Origin: Rana temporaria
Lineage: Eukaryota > Chordata > Amphibia > Anura > Ranidae
Length of the DNA stretch: 64,000 nucleotides
Direction: 5' to 3'
Assembly (NCBI RefSeq): GCF_905171775.1
Contig: NC_053494.1
Coordinates: forward strand, 192,581,544 to 192,645,543
Shown: piece by piece, positions 52,736-64,000 of the stretch
How the letters are laid out: every line of letters starts with the position of its first letter
How positions within the stretch are numbered: the stretch's first letter is position 1
Notes under the pieces: model-generated
Databases searched by the model: none
What the model was told of the DNA's origin: nothing
The model's input: only the letters and a program-made list of their open reading frames with translations
Translations under genes and position numbers: made by a program

Positions 52736-53573
52736 CAGTGAGTGACATAGGCCATCGAATTCCACCTGAAACCCAACTCTAACTGTAGGGTGTACCAATA
52801 TAAAATTTGGACCTATTGAGGGAATGTTATATTGCAGTCTAACTTTCAATAATAGCTAGATGTCAGGGCATTGTGTGACATAATCCAGAGAGGCGCCCCC
52901 TCCCCAGTAAAAATGACTTTCGGGCCTTTTCGGATGGCGTGTTTATGCCGACCTTCCATGCCATGTTATTTTGCAGTAAATCAGGCTCCGTGGCAGCTAT
53001 TTGAGAACGTGTTAATCCTGCAATGCCATGGTTTTTTGCTGGAGGTCCTCTTCCGAAGCCAAAGGTGCTCAGTTCATGCTTTTCAACACTTTGTAAATTG
53101 TAGGAATGTTTTGAGAAATTCTGACAGTCCTTTCTGGCGTTTTTTTTTCGAACTGGCTGCTCTAGAACTTGTAACAGGAAACAAACAGTAAAACATGGAT
53201 ATCAATCATATGGAATTACTTAAACTGGAGTTGTATGTACTGCTGGGGGTACTCCAAAATGAACAAGGAGGTGTGCTTCAAGGCCGCTTTTATGGGGTAT
53301 TGTAATCGAAAGCATTTCATTTAATAAAAATTGCAGTTTAAATATCTGTCAGGCAAGGCCGATCTGTGGTCTTTCTGGCAGTTTAGAAAACACCACCTTC
53401 TGTTTTTGTTGGATAGCCAAATCAAATACAGCATAGCATGCTTTACTTGTAGAGAATTTAACAAAACAAAAACTAGTTATAAAGTAGATGCAAACGGTAA
53501 CTGAATGACAGTTTACTAAATCACACTGTCATAAACAACTGCCATTTTTATTTTAAATAAAATACTGGTAGTT
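52736..53573. other. Intron, single-copy-looking
   Basis: 52960-53160 is non-repetitive and could be conserved non-coding DNA. The open frame 52871-53191 has no family I recognise and no support from splice sites. Confidence 0.35.
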
Positions 53574-54778
53574 TTAGGTAGATTCACAGACAATCGCCTA
53601 AACTTGTGGCAGCGTAGCTTAGCGTGTTTAGGCTACGCCGCCGTAAGTTAGCGAGGCAAGTACATGATTCTCAATGTACTTGCCTGCTATGCTATGGCGG
53701 CGTAGCCTAAAGCGGGCGGGCGTAAGGGCGCCAAATTCAAATGTGTGTTAGGGGGGCGTGTTGTATGCTAATAGTGCGTGATCTAACTGCGCATGCACCG
53801 GGCGCCTACATTTCCCAGTGTGCATTGCGGCTAAGTACGCCGCACGGGCCTATTGATTTTGACGTGGACGTAAACAACGTAAATCCCGATTCATGGACGA
53901 CTTACGCAGACGACGTAAAAAATTCAAATTTCGACGCGGGAACGGCGGCCATATTGACATTACTATTCCACTAGGGCCTAGCTCTAACTTTACGCGGCCT
54001 ATCTCTTACGTAAATGGCGTAAAAGTACTGCGTCGACCGGGCGTACTTTCGTGAATCGGCGTATCTCCTCATTTACATATTCTACGCCGACCGCAATGGA
54101 AGCGCCACCTAGCGGCCAGCCTCAATATTGCAATCTAAGATAGGACGGCGCAAGCCGTCGTATCTTAGATATGTTTAAGCGTATCTCTGTTTGAGCATAC
54201 GCTTAAACATAAGTCAGCGTAGATACTGAGTTAGGTTGGCTTATCTACTGATACGCCGGCCTAACTCTTAGGCCCCATACACACGGGAGAATTTATCCGC
54301 GAATACGGTCCAGCGGACCGTTTCCACGGATAAATCCTCTCAAAGATATCCGCTGATTTCGATGGGATGGAGTGTACACACTATCCCATTGAAATCCGCG
54401 CGGAAATCCTCTGGCGATGACGTGTCGCGCCGTCGCCGCGATTATGACGCGGCGACGGGCGCGACGCTGTCATATAAGGAATTCCACGCATGCGTCAAAT
54501 CATTACGACGCGTGCGGGGAATCCCTTTGGACGGATGGATCCGGTAAGTCTGTACAGACGAGCGGATCCATCCGTTGGAATGGATTCCAGCAGATGGATT
54601 CGTTGTGCAGCACAACAAATATTCGATCTGCTGGAATCCATCCCAGAGGAGATTTCTCCGCGGAAAGAGATCCGCTGGCGTGTACACACCATAGAATCTA
54701 TCCGCAGAAACCCATTTGCTGGGATTTATCTGCGGATGGATTCTATCGTGTGTATGGGGCCTTACTGAATCTACCTAC
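53574..54778. mobile_element. GGTAGATTCA-end palindromic MITE, copy 8, containing another MITE
   Basis: 53577-54775 starts GGTAGATTCACAGAC and ends ACTGAATCTACC. Without the nested 491-bp element it would be about 705 bp, like its relatives. Confidence 0.85.
54268..54764. mobile_element. Harbinger-like MITE nested in copy 8 (TTA duplication)
   Basis: 54271-54761 starts GGCCCCATACACACGGGAG and ends CGTGTGTATGGGGCC, flanked by TTA. Removing it restores CCTAACTCTTACTGAATC, in line with the end of copy 7. Stems such as GGATGGATCCGGTAAG and GCGGATCCATCC are inside. Confidence 0.9.
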
Positions 54779-55036
54779 TTATAACTAAGAACATTTTTAT
54801 TTTTATTTGAAAATGTTCAGTCTTTTTTCATTTGTTTAGCAAAAAATAAAAAACCTTAGTGGTGATTAAATACCACTAAAAGAAAGCTATATTTATCTAA
54901 AAAAAAAAACGATAAAAATGTTTGGATACGGCATTGCGTGGCCGCGCAATTAAAATTCAAAATGCAACAGCACTGAAAGCTGAAAATTGGCCTGAGCCGG
55001 AAGGGGGTGAAAGTGCCCAGTAGGCAAGTGGTTAAA
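54779..55036. mobile_element. TTAA-CCACTT family fragment
   Basis: Contains GTGGTGATTAAATACCAC, AAAGAAAGCTATATTT and ends AAGTGGTTAA, matching the right half of 43722-44697. Left end missing. Confidence 0.65.
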
Positions 55037-55312
55037 AATGTCATTAGCGTGTTGATGAAGGGGCAGGGAGGAACCAGGGAAGGAAAAATATAAGCAGAAT
55101 AAATGTCAGCTTTAAGTTAGCCAATCAAAATGCATTCTGCAAAAGTCAGTCTAGCACATGATGGATTGTGATTGGTCTCCGCAGTGCAGCTGTCATAAGA
55201 GAAATATGAGGTCTGCCATTAGTAACCTCCTAATGAAGAGGACAAATGTGATAGGGGTGGGGGGAGGGGCTGTCTATACCAGCATAGAGAACTGAAGCTG
55301 AAAAATAAAAAC
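55037..55312. other. Intron sequence, nothing recognised
   Basis: No feature recognised. Confidence 0.3.
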
Positions 55313-56034
55313 AAAGGGCCAGATTTACAGAAGAAGTACGCCGGCGTATCTGCCGATACTCCGGTGTACTTTCAAATTTGCCGCGTCGTATCTTAAGTTT
55401 GAATCCTCAAACCAAGATACGACGGCTTCTGGCTTCGATCCGACAGGCGTACGGCTTTGTACGCCTTCGGATCGTAGGTGCAATACTTCAGCGCCCGCTG
55501 GGTGGAGTTTGCGTTGTTTTCCGCGTCGGGTATGCTAATTAGCATTTTCCGTCGATCCACAAAGGTACGCGCGGCCGTCGCATTCTCTCACGTCGTCGGC
55601 TTTTCCCGGCGTATAGTTAGAGCTGCTATTTTGTGGCCTATATTTAGACCTGCCATGTTAAAGTATGGCCGTCTTTCCCGCGTCAAATTTTGAATTTTTT
55701 TTTTTTGCGTAAGTCGTCCGTGAATAGGAAAGGACGTAACGCACGTCACCGTTCAGTCGGTGCGACGTCATTTCGCGCAAAGCACGGCGGGAAATTTCAA
55801 AACGGAGCATGCACAGTACGTTCGGCGCGGGAACACGCCTAATTTTAAATGATCCACGCCCCCTACCCAGATCATTTGAATTAGGCGGGCTTGCGCTGGA
55901 GGGATTTACGCTACGCCGCCGCAACTTTACAGGCAAGTGCTTTGTGAATCAAGCACTTGCCCGTAAAACTTGCGGCGGCGTAACGTAAATGCGATACGTA
56001 ACGCCGCCGCAGATGTACCTGAATCTGGCCCAAA
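55313..56034. mobile_element. GGCCAGAT-end palindromic MITE, copy 9 (AAA duplication)
   Basis: 55316-56031 starts GGGCCAGATTTACAGAAG and ends CCTGAATCTGGCCC, flanked by AAA. Confidence 0.88.
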
Positions 56035-56867
56035 ACATTTACAGTAGAGGTTGATTTTGGGCATTTCCAAGTGAAAATTCCATAATAATTATAAAATATG
56101 AAGGACAATTCAGAAGAAAAGCAAGGGACAAGGGAACTGGAATTCCTTATTGAATGAAGCTGGACTTTCCAACATGGCTGGTGTAGCAATTATGTTGTTC
56201 TGATTCTCTGACACAAGTGGAGGCTTCCTTTAAAATACTCGGCTTTTTCCATTGGCTGAAATCTTCTTTAGACAATAGTTTTTTTTTTTTTTTAAATGCA
56301 TGTCAGAAATTACATTCCCCTGTAATGAAACGCCAGGAATTTGCATGGCATTGCTGCTCTTCTCGCCATCTTCAGTGTCACTCTGATCCAGATTTCAATA
56401 ACTTCTCTTCGGAGATTGCACTGTTGTCGAGGGAAGGGACAGCCTTGCCTGACAGATCCCTCGTCTTGAGCTTTGATGTGCTGTCACTGTGACATTTGTG
56501 CACATCAACAGACAACAATGTAAACTCATTTCCCAGGGCCTTGATGGCGTTCTCATAGCGGAGCCCATGGCGTGTGACACACAAGAGTACTTTAGTCACT
56601 AATCAGATAGATACACTGGCAGAGCGTTTACACAAAATAATGAAAACAGCTGTTTAGATACCTTAACACTCAAGCCTGTGTTTGTTATTGATCTAGCCGT
56701 GTGCATGCGTGGCTCCCTGTGACAGTCAAGACCCTTGTAATGGTCCAGCAATAAAAGCCGCACATTTTACAATAAAATGATTTGCTTTTTCAGTTCTTCC
56801 TATTTGGCCAAAATAAGCAAAGGAGAGACTCATATTTTAAAATTAAAACATGAAGGCAAAATAATTG
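56035..56867. other. Intron, single-copy-looking
   Basis: T run at 56280-56294. 56295-56720 is non-repetitive. No coding support. Confidence 0.3.
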
Positions 56868-57000
56868 TTTAATATGAAGAATGCTTAATATATATATATA
56901 CTCACACACACAATATATATATATATTGTTTAATATGAAGAATGCTTAAAATATATATATATACTCACACACACACTGTATAAAAAATCTATCTACACAC

Positions 57001-57952
<952 letters not shown>

Positions 57953-58719
57953 AGTGGCCCGGATTCACAAAGCACTTACGCCGACGGATCTCGAGATACA
58001 CCGCGTAAGTGTAACTATGCGCCGTCATATCTGTGCGCCGTGCCCACAATCTGAGATACGCCTGAAAATAGGCTTCCTATGACCGACGTAACTTGCCTAC
58101 GCCGTCGTATCGTAGGCGCATATTTACGACGGGCGCATTTGCCACTCCCATTGATTTTCTGTGCACATATGCAAATGAGGGAGATACGCCGATTCACAAA
58201 CGTAGTTGCGCCCAGTGCATCATATACGCGGTTTGCGTAAGTCGTACGTCCGGCGTAAAGTTATTCCCCATATAGGAGGCACAACTCATGCAACGGTATG
58301 GACCAGGGAACACAAGCCGTTGTATCTTTTGTTGTTTACGTTGTACGTGAATATGACTAGGCGTAGGTTACGTTCACGTCGTAGGCAGTGATTCGACGTT
58401 TCTTAGGCAGTTGTTTCGACGTGATTCTGAGCATGCGCACTGGGATGCGGCCACGGGACGGCGCATGCGCCGTTCATTTTAAGTACTTCTATGACGCCTG
58501 CCCCATCATTTGCATGGGGTCACGCCTCATTAGCATGGCTCACGCCCACTTCCACCTCCGCTGACTTGCGCCGAGGAAACCCAGCGTATCTTTAACAGCG
58601 AGTGGGAGCAAGTGCTTTGTGAATCCAGTGCTTGCCTCTGTGCGCTGCGCCGGCGTAGCGTAAAAGAGATACGCTATGGCGGCATAAATATGCGCCGATG
58701 TCTGTGAATCCGTGCCTGT
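57953..58719. mobile_element. GGCCCGGATTCA-end palindromic MITE, copy 11 (AGT/TGT flank)
   Basis: 57956-58716 starts GGCCCGGATTCACAAAGC and ends TGTGAATCCGTGCC. It has the same orientation as copy 10 by comparison of the two right ends. Confidence 0.83.
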
Positions 58720-58901
58720 GTGTGTAGATAGATTTTTTTTTTATACAGTGTGTGTGTGTGTGTGTGTGAGTATATATATACCCACTGTGCCCAGAGGGAG
58801 TAGAAAATGTCCCGGCATGAATGGGAGTAAACAGTATTTCAGGCTTGGTGGTCAGTCTAAATGAAGAAAAAAATAATAATATGTATAGCATCTCAAGAAT
58901 A

Positions 58902-59065
58902 GTGCCCCATTGTTGGTGTCAGTTGGAGAAATAATTTCCCATTGTTGATGTTGGAGGGATGGTGTCAGAGGGAGGAATAGTGCCCCATCGTTGATGTTGG
59001 TGGTAGGGATAATGCTCCATCATTGGTGTCAGTGGGGTGAAGTAATGCCCCATCATTGGTGTCAG
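58902..59065. repeat. Degenerate minisatellite (GCCCCATCATTGGTGTCAGT)
   Basis: Four or five imperfect units of about 35-45 bases with CCCATTGTTGGTGTCAG, CCCATCGTTGATGTTGG, TCCATCATTGGTGTCAG and CCCATCATTGGTGTCAG. Confidence 0.75.
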
Positions 59066-59302
59066 TGGAGTTGTACTGTGGCAGGTTGGCTCTCCTGGGA
59101 AAAATCACCATGATTGTACCGCGATATCCACTGGTCACCCGCGATCGCTCCTGAGAGAGACGGAATGGGGATCTGTGAGTGTAAACAGACAGATCCCCGT
59201 TCTGTCAGGGGAGGAGGTTAGTGATTAGGAACAGCGATCTATCTCCTCCCCCAGTCAGTACACCCTCCCCCCCACAGTTAGCGTCACCTCCCAAGGGAAC
59301 AC

Positions 59303-59770
59303 TTAAAGCGGTGGTTCCCCCTAAAACGAATTTCTAACAATAGATTCGTAAGACCCGTTACACTGCGGGTAGGCTGGCTTTTTTTTTTTTTTATTCGTAC
59401 ATACCGAGATCTCCCCGTCTCGTCCCTAGGCGGTGGGCGGAACTAGTTGATTGACGTTCCTCGGACGGGCGCGTACGTGACGTCACGACTTTCCGAAAGA
59501 AGCCGAACGTCGCTGCGCATGCGCCGTATAGAGTCGGCTCTATACGGCGCATGCGCAGCGACGTTCGGCTTCTTTCGGAAAGTCGTGACGTCACGTACGC
59601 GCCCGTCCGAGGAACGTCAATCAACTAGGAACGCCCACCGACAAGGAACGAGACGGGGAGATATCGGTATGTACTAAAAAAAAAAAAAAAAAAAGCCAGC
59701 CTACCCGCAGTGTAACGGGTCTTACGAATCTATTGTTAGCAATGTGTTTTAGGGGGAACCACCCCTTTAA
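59303..59770. mobile_element. TTAA-flanked near-perfect palindromic MITE
   Basis: TTAA at 59303-59306 and 59767-59770. The arms pair almost completely around the centre at about 59535 (TATAGAGTCGGCTCTATA). Identical Met-Ile-Asp-Val-Pro reading frames on the two strands are a consequence of the palindrome. Confidence 0.92.
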
Positions 59771-60198
59771 CTACATGATCGCCCCCTAATGTTAACCCCT
59801 TCCCTGCCAGTTACATTTATACAGTAATCAGTGCATTTTCATAGCACTGATCGCTGTATAAATGTCAGTGGTCCCAATTGTTTTTACCAAAACTATGTAG
59901 AAGAATACATATTGGCCCAAACTGATGAAGAAATTCGTTTTTTTGGATAATTATTATAGCAAAAAGTTAAAAATATTGTTTTTTTTTCTAAATTGTCGCT
60001 ATTTTTGGGGGGTTTATAGTGCAAAAAATAAAAACCACAGAGGTGATCAAATACCACCAAAAGAAAGCTCTATTTGTTGGGAAAAAAAATGTTGTTTGAG
60101 TACAAGGTCGCACGACTGCACAATTATCAGTTAAAGCGACGCAGTGCCGAATCGCAAAAAAATGGCCTGGTCATTAAGGGGGCAAATCCTTCTGGTCC

Positions 60199-60723
60199 TT
60201 AAAGTGGGAGTTCACCCAATTATGTTTTTTTTTATCTTTTCCCCTTAGATTCCTGCTCGTTTTGTCTAGGGGAATCGGCTAGTTGTTTTAAAATATCAGC
60301 CGTACTTATCGTTTTCGAGATGCATCTTCTCCGCCGCTTCCGGGTATGGGTCTTCGGGAGCGGGCGTTCCTATTTTGATTGACAGTCTTCCGAGAGGCTT
60401 CCGACGGTCGCATCCATCGCGTCACTAGTAGCCGAAAGAAGCTGAACGTCGGTGCGGCTCTATACTGCGCCTGCGCACCGACGTTCGGCTTCTTTCGGGA
60501 AATCGTGACGCGATGGATGCGACCGTCGGAAGCCTCTCGGAAGACTGTCAATCAAAATAGGAACGCCCAGTCCCGCAGCCCATACCCGGAAGCGGCGGAG
60601 AAGATGCATCTCGTAAACGGTAAGTACGGATCATATTTTAAAACAACTAGCCGATTCCCCTAGACAAAACGAGCATCCATCTAAGGGGAAAAAGTGTCAT
60701 GTGCGGGTAAACCTCCGCTTTAA
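60199..60723. mobile_element. Second TTAA-flanked palindromic MITE of the same kind
   Basis: TTAA at 60199-60202 and 60720-60723; centre near 60460. Removing it joins GGTCC-TTAA-GTGGTTAA, which is the right end of the outer element. Shares CCGACGTTCGGCTTCTTTCG-type sequence with 59307-59766. Confidence 0.9.
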
Positions 60724-60731
60724 GTGGTTAA

Positions 60732-61588
60732 AGCAATCTACTGAACTGGCCAGAACCAGCTCTTGAGGGAGTCTATTCCCCAGATGAAGGGGGTGCCGCA
60801 GCTGCAGGAAAAGTGTGAGGGCCAAATCAAAGGACCTGGTGGGCCGGATTCTGCCCGCGGGCCTTGTGCTTGACACACGTTCTCTTAAGTGTCACTTGGG
60901 TGAGAGCTCTAAATCCGCTGGGGTTGCGGGAGACATTTTGCAGGTAAACAACAATCAATGAAATACATTGAATTCAAATATAACCTTATAGAAAGATTGT
61001 TTATGAAATGAATGGCCTATATCTGTGCACTAGTATGCAGGTGTGATCCCTATTGGTGGGAGATTGCGCCGGTAGAATTCCAGACTTTACAGCAAAGATG
61101 AACTTGCGCCACGAAAGCCTCGCTATCTTGTTTCATAACCTGATTCACTATATAGCTTTGCAGGAAGAAACCAAGAAATCTAATACAAAACTACCATTTA
61201 AAGCATTTCCTTCATGATACTCTGTGTCTTGTTATATAATATCATCAATCCGCTTGAGAAATAAACACTTCTTTTTCCCTGAGCATTGATTGTGCTGGTT
61301 TGACATTGCTGTAAATAAATAGTAAATGTATTTTTACTTGCTGTTGTCAGATTGCAAGTTACAGGGTAATTTGTCACCCTTATTTTTACGCCTTTTCCAG
61401 CTTATTAGAGTTTTGTGGCCACAGGAAAAATGAAGGGGGGGATTCTGTTTGCCTGTTTATCTCTGCATAATATTCTTGTCATACAAGAAGACAGTGTTTA
61501 GCTGGTTGCTCGTCTGGCAGCCATATTGTATTCTTATAAATGGGCATTTGGGGTGTAGCGAAAGGAGGCCACAGTGAAAGAGCTTCAG
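60732..61588. other. Intron; hAT family-2 remnant and candidate conserved stretch
   Basis: 60795-60885 (GGGCCGGATTCTGCCCGCG, GCCTTGTGCTTGACAC) is a remnant of the 12871-type hAT MITE in reverse. 61190-61440 is AT-rich, non-repetitive intron that could be regulatory. Confidence 0.4.
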
Positions 61589-61592
61589 GCAA

Positions 61593-61654
61593 ATGTAATA
61601 ATAATGTGCATTTATTGTGCAATATGTAATAATAATGTGCATTTATTGTGCAAT
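61593..61654. repeat. 31-bp tandem duplication
   Basis: A 31-base unit starting ATGTAATAATAATGTGC occurs twice back to back with no difference seen. Confidence 0.9.
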
Positions 61655-61699
61655 CATGTAAATATGCTGCACAATTGCTGAACTGCAAGTTGGTGGTTA

Positions 61700-61921
61700 G
61701 TACGTCTAACCAGCGGACCGAAATCCCGTGCATGCGTCAAATTGATTGAAGTCAAAAGCATTTAACTTCCTGGTTTGCGCACGTCACCGATCTCTGTCCG
61801 CGGGGATTTTGGTCTGATGGTGTGTACACACATCAGACCAAAATATCCCAGGAGACATGTCCGATGAAAACGGTCCGCGGACCGTTTTCATCGGACATGT
61901 CTCCTTGTATGTACAGGGCCT
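61700..61921. mobile_element. Harbinger-like MITE, right part
   Basis: Contains GATTTTGGTCTGATGGTGTG, ACACATCAGACCAAAATA, and ends with ATGTACAGGGCC. It matches the right half of 9960-10377; the left end is absent. Confidence 0.75.
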
Positions 61922-62005
61922 CAGAGTTTTACAATGCTTAATGGGATGTGTAGTTCCGCAACAGCTGGAGGGCCGTAGTTTGAAGATCTCTGCTCCAATG
62001 GGTTA
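61922..62005. mobile_element. hAT-type MITE fragment
   Basis: GCAACAGCTGGAGGGCCGTA, TTTGAAGATCTCTGCTCC: right end of the 9292-type hAT MITE. Confidence 0.65.
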
Positions 62006-62114
62006 TTACATAGTGGTAAATGAGGAAATAATTGTGACTTAAGTCTGAAAGACATCAAATCGCCTTCCTTATGACCCCAGTTATGAAAATAAGGTCTATG
62101 ATTCAACCCATTGG

Positions 62115-62268
62115 CTCTAGAGCAGGGATCCTCAAACTACGGCCCTCCAGCTGTTGTAGAACTACACATCCCATGAGGCATTGTAACACACTGACATTCA
62201 CAGGCATGATGGGACTTGTAGTTCCTGAACACCTGGAGGGCCGTAGTTTGAAGACCCCTGCTCTAGAG
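62115..62268. mobile_element. hAT-type MITE with 8-bp duplication CTCTAGAG
   Basis: 62123-62260: CAGGGATCCTCAAACTACGG at the left and CCGTAGTTTGAAGACCCCTG at the right; CTCTAGAG exact on both sides. 138 bp, apparently an internally deleted relative of 9292-9953. Confidence 0.9.
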
Positions 62269-63339
62269 CCAAATGATTGACAAGGATAAACCAGTGGCCA
62301 AGCTACAATCTTTAGGCTTGACAGTAAAACGGAGGGATAGCACAGTAGATCTAACCTATTCACATGGGAGGATACCCTTTTACATATTTGATTTCTGGTG
62401 GGGTTAGCTATACCAGTACAGACGGTGCAAAATTCAGTGGCTTCTCTTATGAGCGTCAATTGAAGGGGTTGAGGGGTAAAGCAACTTGCCTTGTTTTTAT
62501 GGCTTAATTCTGCCTTAACCACCTCTAATTGGCACTCGTTCAAAATTGAAGTACCATTTTGGGTGGAATTGACCCTCTGAGAGACTGCCTGCAGTGTCCT
62601 TCAGTAAGATGTTTGACAGAAAGTCGGCTGTTCTCCTGAAAGTATTCCTCTCAAGCCAAATCACTTCTAATAATCTCCCGAAATGTGTACTGTAATCTTT
62701 GTTTACATATTAATGGCGGTTTTATTTAGACCAACTTACTGTAATTTAGTTTTCCCAGCCCTTTAAGATGCAAATGTCGTTAAGGTTTCTGTTGATTTAT
62801 AAATAGTATAATTAGACTGTTCCTTGTAACGACTTTTATTGCCTAGTCAAACCTCCTCATTCAATTTCAAAATTGCCTTCTCAGTGAACTACGTTATATG
62901 TTCGCCAAGTAATGTCTCCTTTAATACGGCTTCCCTTTCATTTCTTTGTCCAGTCTGTAAACGAGCAATAAATTGTTTGATAAATCGGTCAGGGAGGTCA
63001 CACTAGTCGTTAAGTGAATTACATGTGAGGAATTAAGATCATTTCCCACACAAGCCATTGATGCTCGCCGTTCTAAATGCAGGAGATGAGATTTTATACT
63101 TACAGCGTAGTTATTATTTTGGGGAGACTTTCAGCCAGTGCTGGTATTAGAGGTTGTGCCAGTCTTGGGGCCTGTCTTGGCTTTAGTTTGTATCAGAACT
63201 GCTTCTCTCCCCTTGAAAGTCAATGGGAATGCAAAAGCAGCTTGAAACAGGTTGATGTAGGTTAAAGGGAGGTTGATTTCCAGGTTAGATGTATCTGTGG
63301 GCAAACTAATTAATCCCAGAAGCGTCTCAACTTCAAATA
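62269..63339. other. Intron; candidate conserved non-coding stretch at 62560-63070
   Basis: 62560-63070 lacks repeats and contains several TAAT/ATTA cores and balanced composition, which is how conserved enhancers often look. No gene is seen. Confidence 0.35.
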
Positions 63340-63988
63340 TACAGTTAAAACCTCGGATTACGAGCATAATCCGTTCCAGGAGTATGCTCGTAATCCAAAG
63401 TACTCGCATATCAAAACAAGTTTTCCCATTGAAGTCAATGGAAACGAAAATAATTTGTTCCGCATTGACTTCAATGGCATGCAATACCGAATGCGGCCAG
63501 AGGTGGGGGGCGACAGAGAGCGCCGAAAACGGTCGAAAAGGCCCAAGGACACTTTGGCTCGTTTCCTGCGCCCCCGTACCTCAGGCCAAATGAGGTACTG
63601 CAGGCCAATGTTTGGCTTTCCTCGGCTCCTACGCCCCTGTACCTCAGGGCGAATGAGGTACTGCAGGCATATTTTTGGCTCTGCTCAGCTTCTGCGCCCC
63701 CGTACCTCAGGCCAAATGAGGTACTGCAGACCAATGTTTGGCTTTCCTCGGCTCCTGCACCCCTGTACCTCAGGGCGAATGTGGTACTGCAGGCTTATTT
63801 TTGGCTCTGCTCAGCTTCTGCGACCCCGTACCTCAGGCCAAATGAGGTACTGCAGGCCTATTTAGCTTGAATTCTGCTCGTCTTGCAAACATTCGCAAAC
63901 CGAGTCAGAATAAAAAAATAAAAAAAAAGTTGCTCGCAAATCAAAGCACTCTCAAACCAAGTTACTGTTAAAACGAGGTTCCACTGTA
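63340..63988. mobile_element. Mariner/Tc1-type MITE with internal minisatellite
   Basis: Left end TACAGTTAAAACCTCGG and right end AACGAGGTTCCACTGTA, consistent with a TA target. Subterminal CCCATTGAAGTCAATGG and GACTTCAATGGCATG. The centre is the 63-bp repeat array. Confidence 0.75.
63566..63865. repeat. 63-bp tandem repeat, about 4.7 units, alternating subtypes
   Basis: Unit starts at 63569, 63632, 63695, 63758 and 63821, always at GTACCTCAGG. Units 1, 3 and 5 carry CCTCAGGCCAAATGAGG and units 2 and 4 CCTCAGGGCGAATG, a 126-bp higher-order period. As 63 is a multiple of three, a frame stays open through it (63455-63865), without evidence of being a gene. Confidence 0.93.
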
Positions 63989-64000
63989 TACTGAATACAC

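Larger units (their letters stand above)
59090..60731 (+). mobile_element. TTAA-CCACTT family element, split by two TTAA palindromes
   Basis: Outer element pieces: 59090-59302 (GGGGATCTGTGAGTGTAAAC stem), 59771-60198 (AAAGAAAGCTCTATTTGTTG and GTTAAAGCGACGCAGTGCCG) and 60724-60731, ending GTGGTTAA. It corresponds to 43722-44697 in the same order. Confidence 0.8.

Noticed and set aside
52871..53191. 106-codon open frame
   Set aside because: No family resemblance, no splice or promoter signals; length is within chance in this composition.
59391..59677. The same peptide readable on both strands (MIDVPRTGAYVTSRL)
   Set aside because: A near-perfect palindrome necessarily gives the same frame on both strands; no independent coding evidence.
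63566..63865. CRISPR-like array
   Set aside because: Units are contiguous 63-bp tandem repeats without unique spacers, in vertebrate DNA.

Overview
This is vertebrate nuclear DNA, best explained as part of a large, transposon-rich frog genome (probably ranid; inferred from the repeat types, not proven). Two short exons match GTDC1, now called QTMAN, the tRNA-queuosine mannosyltransferase. They lie on the + strand at 7313-7480 and 27114-27287, with matching phases and canonical splice sites. Almost all of the rest reads as GTDC1 intron: about 7.3 kb upstream of the first exon, a 19.6-kb intron between the two, and about 36.7 kb after the second, in which I find no further GTDC1 exon.

Layout. 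1-7312: an L1 remnant split by two TTAA-flanked MITEs, a scattered minisatellite, foldback repeats and a V-type SINE. 7313-7480: GTDC1 exon. 7481-13434: TTAA-, hAT- and Harbinger-type MITEs, several nested. 13435-19526: an almost complete DIRS retrotransposon in sense orientation, with gag, RT/RNase H/methyltransferase-like region, tyrosine recombinase, 140-bp inverted terminal repeats and an internal complementary region. 20231-27113: Tc1 debris, a second copy of a 502-bp Harbinger MITE, a tRNA-Gly-like gene, and a minus-strand orphan first exon with its own promoter-like sequence. 27114-27287: GTDC1 exon. 27288-64000: many MITEs, Tc1 fragments at 32132, 45517 and 49420, a 521-bp tRNA-derived SINE with target-site duplications, an AT-rich palindrome hit symmetrically by two MITEs, and a mariner-like MITE carrying a 63-bp minisatellite.

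The clearest story is transposon layering. Target-site duplications let the order of insertion be read directly in several places (8511-8750, 9284-10380, 12430-13316, 45517-47246, 53574-54775, 59303-60731). Non-autonomous elements with TTAA duplications, with 3-bp duplications, and with 8-bp duplications are all abundant. The DIRS element and the 502-bp Harbinger MITE pair look young. The least explained unit is the minus-strand exon and promoter near 22168-22640. Several non-repetitive AT-rich stretches, notably 44880-45310 and 62560-63070, could be conserved regulatory DNA, but this cannot be judged without alignment.
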